This document shows positions 1 to 9,792 of a stretch of DNA of 64,000 bases, piece by piece. The notes beneath the pieces were generated by a model. The model was not told where the DNA came from and did no database searches. It was given only the letters and a program-made list of their open reading frames with translations. The DNA lies in assembly GCF_039536765.1 (NCBI RefSeq), contig NZ_BAAAZF010000001.1:930001-994000 (forward strand), in the 5' to 3' direction. Every line of letters starts with the position of its first letter. Position 1 is the stretch's first letter. The position numbers and the translations under genes were made by a program. The DNA is from Parerythrobacter jejuensis. GTDB taxonomy: Bacteria > Pseudomonadota > Alphaproteobacteria > Sphingomonadales > Sphingomonadaceae.

Positions 1-609
1 CGCCTCCAGCTTTTCGACAGCGTCCTTGGTCAGGACCAGTGTGTCGTGTTTCAGGATGTCGTAGACGTTCGCACCCATCGCCGGCATCGCATTGATACCC
101 GGAAGGTTGCTGGCAGCCTTGGCGAAGCCATCATTGACGGCATCGCCATCGATGAAGAGCACCTTGCCGCTCAAGCCAGCCTTGTCGAAGTGTCCCTGCA
201 GGGCCTTCGTCTTGGCGTCTTTGAGTTCGAGGCTGTCGACAACCACGAGGCCATCTTTTGCCTTGCTCGACAGCGCCATTTTCAGGCCGAGAGCGCGAAC
301 CTTCTTGTTCAGCGACTGGTTGAAATCACGCTTGCGCGCGCCGTGGGCCTTACCACCACCGATAAAGATCGGGGCGCCGCGGTCACCGTGACGTGCACCG
401 CCCGAACCCTTTTGCGGGCCGTGCTTCTTGCCGGTACGCGCAACGTCGGAACGCTCGCGTGTCGGGCGTGCGGTGGCGCGGCGGTTTTCCAACTGCCACG
501 TAACAACACGGTGCAGGATGTCGGCGCGTGGTTCGACACCGAATACGGCATCATTCAGCTCGACATCGCCAGCAGCCTTGCCGTCGATTTTCTGGACCTT
601 CACCTTCAT
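1..609 (-). CDS. rplD: 50S ribosomal protein L4 (partial, 3' end outside window)
   Basis: L4 binds domain I of 23S rRNA and lines the exit tunnel; in enterobacteria it also represses its own S10 operon. The first 203 residues are visible, starting MKVKVQKIDGKAAGDVEL. The basic loop GSGGARHGDRGAPIFIGGG at about residues 68-86 is the tunnel extension typical of L4. The family is about 205-210 residues, so only a few C-terminal residues are missing past base 1. The ATG at 609-607 follows the rplC stop after three bases, which indicates translational coupling in the S10 operon. Identity is secure from the sequence. Confidence 0.97.
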   Translation of the reverse strand, partial: MKVKVQKIDGKAAGDVELNDAVFGVEPRADILHRVVTWQLENRRATARPTRERSDVARTGKKHGPQKGSGGARHGDRGAPIFIGGGKAHGARKRDFNQSLNKKVRALGLKMALSSKAKDGLVVVDSLELKDAKTKALQGHFDKAGLSGKVLFIDGDAVNDGFAKAASNLPGINAMPAMGANVYDILKHDTLVLTKDAVEKLEA

Positions 610-612
610 GGT

Positions 613-1434
613 TTAGCCCTCCTTACCGTCGTCGCTGGGGGCGGTGTTTTCGCCCTCTGCAGCGTTGGTTTCTTCCACCGGTGCGGCGTCCTCTACGGCT
701 GCGTCTGCAACCTTGGGCTCTTCCGCGTCCGGCATGCCGGGATCGTTCAGCGGCGTCGTGTCGACAACAGCACCCGGGAACGGGACGCCTTCGGGAAGCG
801 GCAGCTTGACCGCATCGCGAATGACCATCCAGCTGTTCTTCGTGCCCGGGACCGAACCCTTGACGAAGATCAGGCCACGCTCTGCATCCGTACGGACGAT
901 TTCGAGGTTCTGCTGGGTGCGCTGACGGTCGCCCATGTGGCCGGCCATCTTCTTGCCCTTGAACACGCGGCCCGGATCCTGGCGGTTACCCGTCGAACCG
1001 TGCGAACGGTGAGAGATCGAAACGCCGTGCGTTGCACGCAGACCACCGAAACCCCAACGCTTCATGGCGCCGGCGAAGCCTTTACCCTGCGTGTGACCGG
1101 TAATGTCGACCTTCTGGCCAGCGATGAAGTGATCAGCGCTGATCGAGGCACCAACAGGCAGCAGCCCGTCTTCGCCGTCGACGCGGAATTCCGCGACTTT
1201 CATCTTCAGCCCGACTTCCGCTTTCGCGAAAGCTTCACGCTGAGGCTTGGCAACATTCTTCTGCTTGGCAGTACCCGAGCCGACCTGCAGTGCGAAATAG
1301 CCATCGCGGTCTGCGGTGCGGTGGGACACGACCTGGCAGTCTTCCAGAGCCATGACCGTCACGGGAACGTGACGTCCATCCTCCTGGAACAAGCGGGTCA
1401 TCCCGACTTTCTTTGCGATCACGCCTGTGCGCAT
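613..1434 (-). CDS. rplC: 50S ribosomal protein L3 with acidic C-terminal tail
   Basis: L3 is an early 23S rRNA assembly protein near the peptidyl-transferase centre. The 273-residue product starts [16 protein letters not shown], the usual L3 start; the longer in-frame ORF upstream was discarded because its extra residues do not look like L3. The core motif [20 protein letters not shown] is intact, followed by the [20 protein letters not shown] region. E. coli L3 is 209 residues. Here about 50 extra residues follow, rich in Asp, Glu, Ala and Pro (for example [20 protein letters not shown]), likely disordered. The gene lies three bases upstream of rplD and 303 bases downstream of rpsJ. Confidence 0.97.
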   Translation of the reverse strand: MRTGVIAKKVGMTRLFQEDGRHVPVTVMALEDCQVVSHRTADRDGYFALQVGSGTAKQKNVAKPQREAFAKAEVGLKMKVAEFRVDGEDGLLPVGASISADHFIAGQKVDITGHTQGKGFAGAMKRWGFGGLRATHGVSISHRSHGSTGNRQDPGRVFKGKKMAGHMGDRQRTQQNLEIVRTDAERGLIFVKGSVPGTKNSWMVIRDAVKLPLPEGVPFPGAVVDTTPLNDPGMPDAEEPKVADAAVEDAAPVEETNAAEGENTAPSDDGKEG

Positions 1435-1737
1435 CGTCAAAACTCCTAAAACAGAGGCACACAAGGCCCATCCCTGCGTGCTTGCGAACCCATTCGTGAG
1501 AACAGACTCAATCAACCCAATTTTCGTGCATCGCCCCGTCCGGGCTGAATGCTCGTGCAGCCGGGGGGCTGTTTGAGCGAGACGGGGGACGCAGGCCCGG
1601 ACAAGTCCGGCGGTATCCCTATGTCGTGCCGGTCTTGCGATCCGGCGGGGCCATACGGAGCCCCTAAACTTCCCGGTTGTTTTACGTCCTACCCGGCGGA
1701 CGGCGATCTCTGCTTTTGCAGAGACTTCGGCAAACTC
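1435..1737 (-). promoter_or_regulatory. structured rpsJ-rplC intergenic RNA
   Basis: This 303-base gap inside the S10 operon has no convincing ORF but several inverted repeats. Just after the rpsJ stop, 1707-1724 is a perfect 7-bp hairpin (TCTCTGC, four-base loop, GCAGAGA) without a T-tract. Bases 1538-1545 (GTCCGGGC) can pair with 1595-1602 (GCCCGGAC). The latter arm overlaps 1597-1601, which can instead pair with 1606-1610 (CCGGA-CAAG-TCCGG). Two mutually exclusive pairings upstream of rplC are what a ribosomal-protein leader or processing site could look like. That function is inference; only the repeats are observed. Confidence 0.45.
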
Positions 1738-2049
1738 TTAGGCGAGCTTGATTTCCACGTTCACGCCAGCAGCAAGATCAAGCTTCATCAAAGCATCGAC
1801 CGTCTGGGCGTTCGGCTGCACGATGTCGAGCAACCGCTTGAATGTGCGCACTTCGAACTGCTCGCGCGACTTCTTGTCGATGTGCGGGCCGCGGTTCACA
1901 GTGAACTTCTCGATGCGCGTCGGCATTGGAATGGGGCCACGAATAAGAGCACCTGTGCGACGCGCGGTTTCCGCGATCTCGCCAGTTGCCTGATCGAGCA
2001 CGCGGTGATCGAATGCCTTCAGGCGAATGCGAATATTCTGAGCTTCCAT
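1738..2049 (-). CDS. rpsJ: 30S ribosomal protein S10
   Basis: S10 is a head-domain protein of the 30S subunit and also pairs with NusB in transcription antitermination. The 103-residue product starts [20 protein letters not shown] and contains the signature region around [19 protein letters not shown], ending in GVNVEIKLA, all as expected for an alphaproteobacterial S10. A TTG codon two codons upstream (2055) is possible, but the ATG at 2049 matches the family start. It is the first gene of the S10 operon here. The preceding gene ends at its own terminator (2197-2224), so rpsJ must have a promoter within about 150 bases upstream; I could not identify it confidently. Confidence 0.97.
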   Translation of the reverse strand: MEAQNIRIRLKAFDHRVLDQATGEIAETARRTGALIRGPIPMPTRIEKFTVNRGPHIDKKSREQFEVRTFKRLLDIVQPNAQTVDALMKLDLAAGVNVEIKLA

Positions 2050-2196
2050 GTCCAAGTCTACCGATGCGAAAGAGCCAAAAATCGCCGCACCGTCAGGTTG
2101 CCCCGCCGGCCCGGCTCTTCAATTCAAAATGTGCAATCCAAAGGCGCAGCCTGACCTGATCTCTAAGCGAGGGGCCAAACCGGACCGACGGATTGG

Positions 2197-2224
2197 AAAA
2201 AATTTTGCCCGCTACGAAGCGGGC
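2197..2224 (-). terminator. intrinsic terminator after the FkbM methyltransferase gene
   Basis: Read on the minus strand, a perfect 7-bp stem (GCCCGCT at 2224-2218 with AGCGGGC at 2213-2207, loop TCGT) is followed by AAAA and six T residues ending at 2197. It lies 72 bases past the stop of the minus-strand gene at 2296-3015 and upstream of rpsJ, so it separates that gene from the S10 operon. Confidence 0.8.
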
Positions 2225-2295
2225 TTGGCGCGTCCCTTAACGGCAACACTGATTCTGGGCAACCCCATTTTCCTACATTTTTGCGCCAGCACGGC

Positions 2296-3015
2296 TTACC
2301 GGATGAAGCAGGCATCCAGATAGATCACCGATCCATCCTTGCCGAAGAACTGATCCCGCGTCCCGGCAAAACGGAAACCGTGAGACTTCATCGCTTCGTA
2401 CAGGGCATCAAAGGTCGCCTGCCCTTCGTACAATGGAGCCAGGCACACCTCCAGCACGACTGCGCTTGCCCGTGCGAGTGTTTTCGGTGCGCCTGCAATA
2501 ACCCGATCTTCGAACCCCTGCACATCCATCTTGATCACCAGCGGGCCCCGCCCCTCGGCGTCGATCACCGGCATGACATCATCCAAACGCTTTTGATGCA
2601 CAGTGGTTTGCATCGTTTCGGCAAGAAACGGAAACATGTCGACACTGTCGCTGGTCTGCTGCAGCAAGGACGACGAGGATGGCGAGCCTGTGTTGAACTG
2701 CATGTCAACTTCGGCCTCGATCTCTCCCAAGGCAAGTTGATGCGCGTGGATCCGCGGGTGTCGCGCAGCCGTCGCCCCGAGGCGCGCAAAATTCACCGGG
2801 TGCGGTTCGAAGCAATGGATTTGGGCGTTGGGAAAGGCGTCCAGCAATTCACGCTCGGCCAGCTCCCCGCCGCAAGAACCGATGTCGAGCACCATAGCTG
2901 CATCGATGGCCTTCAGACCATTCCAGCCATCGCCGTATCGGCCCAACGCGAGCCTTTTGCCCGCGCCGATGAGACCGCGACTGGTCATGCTCCTGATCCG
3001 CGAACCTATGCCCAT
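2296..3015 (-). CDS. FkbM family methyltransferase
   Basis: The 239-residue protein has a class I SAM-dependent methyltransferase fold of the FkbM type. Motif I VLDIGSCGGELAER is at residues 42-55, the acidic post-motif CFEPHP at 68-73, and VIKMDVQGFED at 160-170, a hallmark of FkbM proteins. These usually O-methylate sugars or other secondary alcohols in polysaccharide, lipid or natural-product pathways; the substrate here is unknown. No signal peptide is visible. The gene lies between tuf and rpsJ, bounded by intrinsic terminators at 3041-3076 and 2197-2224, so it appears to be a separate transcription unit inserted between the str and S10 operons. No glycan gene is adjacent. Confidence 0.88.
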   Translation of the reverse strand: MGIGSRIRSMTSRGLIGAGKRLALGRYGDGWNGLKAIDAAMVLDIGSCGGELAERELLDAFPNAQIHCFEPHPVNFARLGATAARHPRIHAHQLALGEIEAEVDMQFNTGSPSSSSLLQQTSDSVDMFPFLAETMQTTVHQKRLDDVMPVIDAEGRGPLVIKMDVQGFEDRVIAGAPKTLARASAVVLEVCLAPLYEGQATFDALYEAMKSHGFRFAGTRDQFFGKDGSVIYLDACFIR

Positions 3016-3040
3016 TTCTCGGTGCTAGCCCCTTGGTCCA

Positions 3041-3076
3041 AAAGAAAACACCCCCTCCCGTTTCCGGGAGAGGGTG
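3041..3076 (-). terminator. intrinsic terminator of the str operon (after tuf)
   Basis: On the minus strand, CACCCTCTCCCG at 3076-3065 pairs with CGGGAGGGGGTG at 3060-3049 with one mismatch and a GAAA tetraloop, followed by TTTTCTTT. It starts 29 bases past the tuf stop, so the tuf transcript should end before the methyltransferase gene. Confidence 0.88.
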
Positions 3077-3104
3077 CCCTCTAAATCAGTCGATGTGCGA
3101 AAGA

Positions 3105-4280
<1,176 letters not shown>

Positions 4281-4372
4281 TTTGCTCTTAACCTCTGTCT
4301 AAAGATAGAATTTTCATCGGGAGAGGACGGCACCCGAGGAATCAGGCGCCGCCCCTAAACGCTTGGCCCTGC

Positions 4373-6466
4373 TTAGGCAAGCTTCTCCTTGACTTCCTGT
4401 GCAACAGTCGCCGGCACTTCGTCGTAGTGGCTGAACTGCATCGAGTAGTTAGCACGCCCCTGGCTGAACGAACGCAGTTCGTTCACATAGCCAAACATAT
4501 TGGCGAGCGGCACCATGGCTTCAACAGCTTGTGCGTTACCGCGGCTGTCAGTGCCCTGGATTTGGCCCCGGCGGGAGTTGAGGTCGCCGATCACATCGCC
4601 GAGATAATCCTCAGGCGTGATGACTTCAACCTTCATCACCGGCTCGAGCAGCTTGATGCCGCCACGTTCGGCTGCTTCACGCATGGCGCCCTTACCGCAG
4701 ATCTCGAAGGCCACGGTCGAGGAATCGACATCGTGATACGCGCCATCATAGACGTGGATCGTGAAATCGATGATCGGGAAGCCGATGAGATAGCCGCTGT
4801 CGGCCTGCTCACGGATGCCCTTCTCCAGCGACGGGATGTATTCCTTCGGAATGTTACCGCCCTTGATGCTGTCTTCGAACACGATACCCTGGCCGCGTTC
4901 ACCTGGGATGAACTTGGCTTTGGCGCGTGCAAACTGGCCGGTACCGCCCGACTGCTTCTTGTGCGTGTAATCGACTTCGATCTCGCGACCGAGCGATTCA
5001 CGGTAAGCAACCTGCGGCGCACCAACATTGGCCTCGACCTTGAATTCACGCTTCATACGGTCAACCAGGATGTCGAGGTGAAGTTCACCCATACCCTTGA
5101 TGATCGTCTGACCGCTTTCGTGGTCGGTGCTGACGCGGAAGGAGGGATCTTCGGCTGCCAGACGGTTCAGGGCGACGCCCATCTTCTCCTGGTCGGCCTT
5201 GGTCTTGGGTTCCACAGACAGTTCGATAACCGGTTCCGGGAATTCCATCCGCTCCAGGATAATCGGATGCGCGGTATCGCACAGCGTGTCACCTGTGGTG
5301 GTTTCTTTAAGGCCTGCAATCGCCACGATATCACCGGCATATGCCTCTTCGATATCTTCACGATTGTTGGAGTGCATCAGCAGCATGCGGCCGATCTTTT
5401 CCTTCTTCTCCTTGACGGAGTTGAGCACGCTACCTTTTGCAAGGTGGCCGGAATAGATGCGGGTAAAGGTCAGCGAGCCCACGAACGGATCGTTCATGAT
5501 CTTGAAGGCGAGAGCCGAGAACGGCGCGCTATCGTCGGACGGACGCTCGTCTTCCTCGTCGCTGTCAGGCTTCACGCCCTTAATCGCAGGCACGTCGAGC
5601 GGGCTCGGCATGTAGTCGACAACAGCGTCGAGCAAAGGCTGGACGCCCTTGTTCTTGAACGCAGAACCACAGATCACCGGCACGAAATCACGTGCCATGG
5701 TGCCCTTGCGGATCAGCTTCTTGAGCGTAGCAGCATCCGGCTCGTTGCCTTCCAGATAGGCTTCCATCACGTCATCGTCTTGCTCGACAGCAGTTTCGAT
5801 CAGCTGTTCGCGATACTCGGCAGCCTTGTCGGCCAGATCAGCCGGGATGTCGACGTAGTTGAACGTCGCACCCAAGCCATCATTTTCCCACACGATGCCG
5901 CGATTGTTGACGAGATCGACAACACCCTGAAGATCGCTTTCCGCGCCGATCGGGAGATAGAGCACGAGCGGAGTGGCGCCGAGACGGTCGATGATCGATT
6001 GGACGCAGTAATAGAAATCGGCACCGGTCCGGTCGAGCTTGTTGATGAAGCACATCCGCGGAACACCGTATTTGTCAGCCTGACGCCATACGGTTTCGGA
6101 TTGCGGCTCAACGCCGGCCACACCGTCAAACACGGCGACCGCGCCATCGAGCACGCGCAGCGAACGCTCGACTTCAATCGTGAAGTCAACGTGGCCCGGG
6201 GTATCGATGATGTTGATGCGGTGCTTTTCACCCTTGCCATCCTCGTTCTGCCAGAACGTGGTCGTAGCAGCCGAGGTAATGGTGATGCCGCGTTCCTGCT
6301 CCTGCTCCATCCAGTCCATCGTCGCAGCGCCATCGTGCACTTCGCCGATCTTGTAGGACTTGCCGGTGTAATAGAGGATACGCTCGGTAGTCGTGGTTTT
6401 GCCGGCATCGATGTGGGCCATGATGCCGATATTACGATAACGCTCCAGCGGATATTCGCGGGCCAT
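4373..6466 (-). CDS. fusA: translation elongation factor G
   Basis: EF-G is the GTPase that drives ribosomal translocation and, with RRF, recycling. The 697-residue product starts [20 protein letters not shown] with P-loop AHIDAGKT at 17-24. [17 protein letters not shown] (switch II) and [10 protein letters not shown] (guanine recognition) follow, then domains II-V ending in the family-typical [18 protein letters not shown]. An ATG 48 bases upstream is in frame, but 6466 has a good AAGGA Shine-Dalgarno and matches homologue starts. It is the third gene of the str operon, with a 130-base gap after rpsG. Confidence 0.98.
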   Translation of the reverse strand: MAREYPLERYRNIGIMAHIDAGKTTTTERILYYTGKSYKIGEVHDGAATMDWMEQEQERGITITSAATTTFWQNEDGKGEKHRINIIDTPGHVDFTIEVERSLRVLDGAVAVFDGVAGVEPQSETVWRQADKYGVPRMCFINKLDRTGADFYYCVQSIIDRLGATPLVLYLPIGAESDLQGVVDLVNNRGIVWENDGLGATFNYVDIPADLADKAAEYREQLIETAVEQDDDVMEAYLEGNEPDAATLKKLIRKGTMARDFVPVICGSAFKNKGVQPLLDAVVDYMPSPLDVPAIKGVKPDSDEEDERPSDDSAPFSALAFKIMNDPFVGSLTFTRIYSGHLAKGSVLNSVKEKKEKIGRMLLMHSNNREDIEEAYAGDIVAIAGLKETTTGDTLCDTAHPIILERMEFPEPVIELSVEPKTKADQEKMGVALNRLAAEDPSFRVSTDHESGQTIIKGMGELHLDILVDRMKREFKVEANVGAPQVAYRESLGREIEVDYTHKKQSGGTGQFARAKAKFIPGERGQGIVFEDSIKGGNIPKEYIPSLEKGIREQADSGYLIGFPIIDFTIHVYDGAYHDVDSSTVAFEICGKGAMREAAERGGIKLLEPVMKVEVITPEDYLGDVIGDLNSRRGQIQGTDSRGNAQAVEAMVPLANMFGYVNELRSFSQGRANYSMQFSHYDEVPATVAQEVKEKLA

Positions 6467-6596
6467 ATGTAATTCCTTGGGTCGTATGGAGGGGCAAATC
6501 TTGCCCTGCCCCATATGGTTACGATTGTGACCGGTTAAAGACGCCCCGACGGTAAGCCAGGGCGCCCTGCCCGATCACGATATTGCCAGCGCCAAA

Positions 6597-7067
6597 TTAC
6601 CAGCGGTAGTGGCTGAACGCGCGGTTGGCGTCGGCCATGCGGTGGGTATCTTCCCGCTTCTTGACCGCGTTGCCGCGATTGTTCGCCGCATCCATCAGTT
6701 CACCCGACAGGCGGGCGGACATGGTGGTTTCCGGGCGACCGCGTGCAGCACCGATCATCCAGCGGATGGCCAGCGCCTGGGCACGCTCTGGGCGAACCTC
6801 GACCGGCACTTGGTAGGTGGCACCACCAACACGGCGGCTGCGCACTTCGACTTGCGGCGCAATGTTCTGCAGCGCTTCGTGGAACAGCTGGACCGGATCG
6901 GTCTTGGCCTTGGCCTCCACCGTATCGAGCGCACTGTACACGATACCTTCTGCGGTGGACTTCTTCCCGTCCAGCATCAGGTTGTTCATGAACTTCGACA
7001 GGACCTGATCACCAAACTTGGGATCGGGCAGGATGACCCGTTTCTCGGGACGACGACGACGTGACAT
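6597..7067 (-). CDS. rpsG: 30S ribosomal protein S7
   Basis: S7 nucleates assembly of the 30S head and contacts tRNA at the E site. In E. coli it is the translational repressor of the str operon, binding the rpsL-rpsG intercistronic RNA. The 156-residue product starts [20 protein letters not shown] and contains [11 protein letters not shown] and the [14 protein letters not shown] region, ending RAFSHYRW. The start has an upstream AAGGAG about ten bases away. A 17-bp perfect inverted repeat lies in the gap to rpsL. Confidence 0.98.
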   Translation of the reverse strand: MSRRRRPEKRVILPDPKFGDQVLSKFMNNLMLDGKKSTAEGIVYSALDTVEAKAKTDPVQLFHEALQNIAPQVEVRSRRVGGATYQVPVEVRPERAQALAIRWMIGAARGRPETTMSARLSGELMDAANNRGNAVKKREDTHRMADANRAFSHYRW

Positions 7068-7091
7068 ATTCTTAAACTCCTTCGGAGTGGC

Positions 7092-7180
7092 CGCTCACAT
7101 CAGTGAGCGTCCTAGCGGCTCCGGCCCGCTCCCCCACCCTTCCACCCGGAGACTATCCTCGTCGGTGGAAGGGTGGGGGA
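7092..7180 (-). promoter_or_regulatory. two hairpins in the rpsL-rpsG intercistronic region
   Basis: Bases 7130-7146 and 7164-7180 form a perfect 17-bp inverted repeat (TCCCCCACCCTTCCACC against its exact complement) with a 17-base loop. A second 7-bp stem (CGCTCAC-ATCA-GTGAGCG) occupies 7092-7109, close to the rpsG ribosome binding site. The position matches the place where S7 regulates the str mRNA in E. coli, but the sequence itself could equally be a palindromic repeat insertion. Neither arm is followed by a T-tract, so it is not a simple terminator. Confidence 0.55.
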
Positions 7181-7205
7181 ACGTGCCAGATCCGCGCCTA
7201 ATCCA

Positions 7206-7577
7206 TTACTTGGGCCGCTTGGCGCCGTACTTCGAGCGCGACTGCTTGCGGTCCTTCACACCCTGCGTGTCGAGCACGCCGCGCAGCACATGGTAACGCA
7301 CACCGGGAAGGTCGCGCACACGGCCACCGCGGATCAGGACAACGCTATGCTCTTGCAGGTTGTGGCCTTCACCGGGGATGTAGGAGATGACTTCGCGCTG
7401 GTTGGTCAGGCGGACCTTGGCAACTTTACGCAGAGCCGAGTTCGGCTTCTTCGGCGTCGTGGTGTAAACGCGCGTGCAAACACCGCGCTTCTGCGGGTTC
7501 GCTTCCATCGCAGGGACCTTGCTCTTGGCCTTCTGCGGAACGCGGCCCTTGCGGACCAGCTGGTTAATCGTCGGCAT
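7206..7577 (-). CDS. rpsL: 30S ribosomal protein S12 (Arg at position 88)
   Basis: S12 sits at the decoding centre and controls translational accuracy. The 123-residue protein starts [20 protein letters not shown]; a longer in-frame start at 7616 adds residues not found in the family. The loop [13 protein letters not shown] with Lys43 and Lys44 is intact, and [12 protein letters not shown] is present. At position 88, where E. coli has Lys (RVKDLPG), this protein has Arg (RVRDLPG). Lys-to-Arg here is a classical streptomycin-resistance substitution in several bacteria, so the organism may be intrinsically tolerant. First gene of the str operon. Confidence 0.98.
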   Translation of the reverse strand: MPTINQLVRKGRVPQKAKSKVPAMEANPQKRGVCTRVYTTTPKKPNSALRKVAKVRLTNQREVISYIPGEGHNLQEHSVVLIRGGRVRDLPGVRYHVLRGVLDTQGVKDRKQSRSKYGAKRPK

Positions 7578-7650
7578 ATGAGTCTTTCTCTTCACCGTTA
7601 TGAGTGGTGACCACATGCGAGATTTGGGAGGAGATGTTTGGCCGGGCGCC

Positions 7651-7731
7651 CGTCATCCCAGCGAAAGCCGGGACCTTTCTCAACCCGCGCCGAACTTGCG
7701 GCACGAGATCCCAACTTCTGCCGGGATGACG
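7651..7731. repeat. imperfect palindromic repeat in the rpsL leader
   Basis: The segment begins CGTCATCCCAGCGAAAGCCGG and ends CTTCTGCCGGGATGACG, so its ends are inverted copies (CGTCATCCC and GGGATGACG), with an inner GGGACC/GAGATCCC region. This matches the look of the dispersed CGTCATCCCGGCGAAAGCCGGG repeats seen between genes in many alphaproteobacteria. Only one copy is in this window, so dispersal is inferred from general knowledge. It lies in the transcribed leader between the str promoter and rpsL. Confidence 0.6.
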
Positions 7732-7922
7732 CCTGACTGATACACTCCACCCTCGCCCGCAAGGACACCAGGTTACTTTGACGCTAGCCCCTCAGCGATC
7801 CGGCAATGGACCACTCCAATAGAAAAGAGCCTCGATGCAAAAGCACCAGGCCCCGGGACTGACACGCCAATGTTCAGCTCTATTGCCCGAAGAGACTCAG
7901 CGGAGGCCCTCGGTTGAGCGCG

Positions 7923-7951
7923 CTAATAGCGGCGGGGTGGGGTGGGGTCAA
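7923..7951 (-). promoter_or_regulatory. candidate sigma-70 promoter of the str operon
   Basis: On the minus strand, TTGACC (7951-7946) and TATTAG (7928-7923) are separated by exactly 17 bases. Transcription would start near 7916, giving a leader of about 340 bases before rpsL that contains the palindromic repeat. It begins 27 bases past the stop of the preceding minus-strand gene. Apart from the repeat I see no gene in 7578-7977. Confidence 0.65.
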
Positions 7952-7977
7952 GCAGTCAATCCAAACCTAAATATGCC

Positions 7978-9147
7978 CTACTCCGCCGCCGTCACCGTCA
8001 GGTCAAACGTACCGGAAGAACCAAACGAGCCCTTCGCGCGAATCCGGAAACTCTTGCGCTCCTCTTCGGTCAGAGCTCCAAAATTCACCAACAAGCGCGC
8101 ATCAACATTGCCCGCTCCGATATCGTCATTGCTATCAATGACCGCGAATCCCAGTGATGACCTTAATCCCACTTCAAGCAACGGGTCTCCTTCGCCACCG
8201 TCCTGCCGCTTTAAGTCGATGACACCCTGGCCGGAAGAGAGGGCGGCCCAGGCCGCATCGGACAGCCTGTACTCCACAAACGGCTCCTCGCCACCGACCG
8301 AGGAGTAAGCTGCAATCTCTGCGGATTGCGTATCATTGACCCCAATCATCTGGGTGTCTTGTACTACTTTCTCCACAGGCTTCGAGACTTTGAGCGTCAT
8401 CGCCCCTTCACCTTGATTCAGGCTGCCAGCTTTAATCCGAAAATTTCCGCTTGACGGCAGACGGAAGGCGAGGCGTGAGTTAAGCCCATCACCACCATCA
8501 TCGTCGCCTGCAACTGGCGTCGATCCGGTTCCCTGGAAATCAAAGACCTGAAGGATGGGATCAGCTGTGCCCTCTTCGCTCACCAGGTCGAAAACCCATA
8601 TATCGCCGGCTGCACCACTAAACACGAACTCGCTCCCCTCGCCGGACGGGATAGTTCTGTCGGGAGCGCCGAGTAACAAGCGCTGAAAATCTTCAACCTT
8701 TGGAGGGCGATAGTCCGATGGACGCACTTGAATTTCAAACGGCATGGCGCTTGAGGCGGTTCCCCCCGAGCTTTGGCTAATTCGTACTACGAGGTCCTGG
8801 GCCCGCTCGCTATAGACCCGGGCAAAAGCGGACATTCCGGGTCCGCCATCATCGTCGCGAACCATCAGGCTCCCGTTTGCTGACACAACCTCAACCACAG
8901 GATCAAGTCGCGGGTCCAAGGCTTCAGGGACAAGAATTTCGATGGCAGTATCCGCAGTGATCGGCAGACGAAATTCAGCGCGTTCTTGGCCCTCTTCCAG
9001 AGTGCGCTCGAAGGTGCGGATAAGAATGTCGGGTTCTTCAAGGCGTGGCCCTGCCGCATTTTGCGCCGCCACTGGCCCAGCCAGAGTTGCAGCCAAAGTA
9101 ACTACTCCGGCGACGGCAGATTGATGCTTCAAGTTAAGTCCCAACAT
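7978..9147 (-). CDS. exported protein with three PPC-like beta domains
   Basis: A 389-residue secreted or periplasmic protein of unknown function. An N-terminal signal peptide (residues 1 to about 28, ending GPVAAQNA) is followed by three related units, roughly 38-135, 155-255 and 270-389. Units one and two each contain an acidic DDDGG turn (VRDDDGGPGMSAF, AGDDDGGDGLNSRLAF); the third has a degenerate SNDDIGAGNVDARL. This resembles bacterial pre-peptidase C-terminal (PPC) beta-sandwich domains, in which such loops often bind calcium. There is no protease domain, so it may be a stand-alone adhesion or scaffold protein. The chosen ATG has an AGAGGGG ribosome site; in-frame ATGs at 9171 and 9207 are alternatives. 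Confidence 0.75.
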   Translation of the reverse strand: MLGLNLKHQSAVAGVVTLAATLAGPVAAQNAAGPRLEEPDILIRTFERTLEEGQERAEFRLPITADTAIEILVPEALDPRLDPVVEVVSANGSLMVRDDDGGPGMSAFARVYSERAQDLVVRISQSSGGTASSAMPFEIQVRPSDYRPPKVEDFQRLLLGAPDRTIPSGEGSEFVFSGAAGDIWVFDLVSEEGTADPILQVFDFQGTGSTPVAGDDDGGDGLNSRLAFRLPSSGNFRIKAGSLNQGEGAMTLKVSKPVEKVVQDTQMIGVNDTQSAEIAAYSSVGGEEPFVEYRLSDAAWAALSSGQGVIDLKRQDGGEGDPLLEVGLRSSLGFAVIDSNDDIGAGNVDARLLVNFGALTEEERKSFRIRAKGSFGSSGTFDLTVTAAE

Positions 9148-9167
9148 TGATTTCCCCTCTTCCTCAT

Positions 9168-9782
9168 TCATACTGCCCCACCGACGATCCCTCGCGGAGC
9201 AGAGCACACCAAGACCCTCCTGCTACAAAGCTCCTTTTGAATCTCATTCTTGATGCCATTCAAACGCTTTGTCGTGACCCCTCCTTTTGTCGTTTTACAT
9301 CTATTTGTCTTCAGCATGATGAGCATACGATCCGCCTCCATCATCGCCGTAATTAGTAAATCATTAGAAGTGTTTGTCTTTGCAATAGAAATAGCCGACA
9401 ACGCTTCACGGTGAGACTGGGTACATCCTCCGATCTTGGCAACACCATAGTTAAGTTGGACCATTTTGCGAAATTCAGCACCAACTATAATTTCTATGTT
9501 TATCCTATCCGCTTCAAATCCCATCTTCTTTATATTGGAAGATTCAATAGTCAAAATACGAAATTCACCATTAGCCTTCTTCGGTACTTTTTTATCGATC
9601 ATCCTTCCATTTCGGCGATAGGTCCGAACCACCGTAGGACGGTCAACGCGATTTTCCTTGGGTCGCGTTCCGTACTTGTCGTCAAAGACAATTTTAAATT
9701 CACTTGCTGAGAGCGATGCCGATTGTGCAGCCAAAAACAAGGCTAGCAAAGCAAATATCCAGTTTGCTCTATTCAAAAGCAT
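9168..9782 (-). CDS. exported protein of unknown function
   Basis: I do not recognise this 204-residue protein. It starts MLLNRANWIFALLALFLAAQ, a clear signal peptide probably cleaved after about residue 26 (SLSAS). The mature part is basic and contains VVRTYRRNGRMIDKKVPKK and a KMGFEADRINIEIIVG stretch; Cys residues near the middle and C-terminus could form disulfides. An ATG at 9803 in the same frame would overlap the upstream membrane-protein gene by 11 bases; the 9782 start has a GGGGGGTGAG ribosome site. A+T content is visibly higher than in neighbouring genes, which hints at a different origin. It is likely cotranscribed with the 9793-10332 gene. Confidence 0.6.
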   Translation of the reverse strand: MLLNRANWIFALLALFLAAQSASLSASEFKIVFDDKYGTRPKENRVDRPTVVRTYRRNGRMIDKKVPKKANGEFRILTIESSNIKKMGFEADRINIEIIVGAEFRKMVQLNYGVAKIGGCTQSHREALSAISIAKTNTSNDLLITAMMEADRMLIMLKTNRCKTTKGGVTTKRLNGIKNEIQKELCSRRVLVCSAPRGIVGGAV

Positions 9783-9792
9783 GACCAGCTGC

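Noticed and set aside
46-1449. Long plus-strand ORF opposite rplC and rplD
   Set aside because: The minus strand encodes two secure ribosomal proteins; the plus frame is a codon-bias shadow with no recognisable domain.
4427-6472. 681-residue plus-strand ORF opposite fusA
   Set aside because: fusA is unmistakable on the minus strand; the mirror ORF has His/Asp-rich filler sequence typical of antisense frames in GC-rich DNA.
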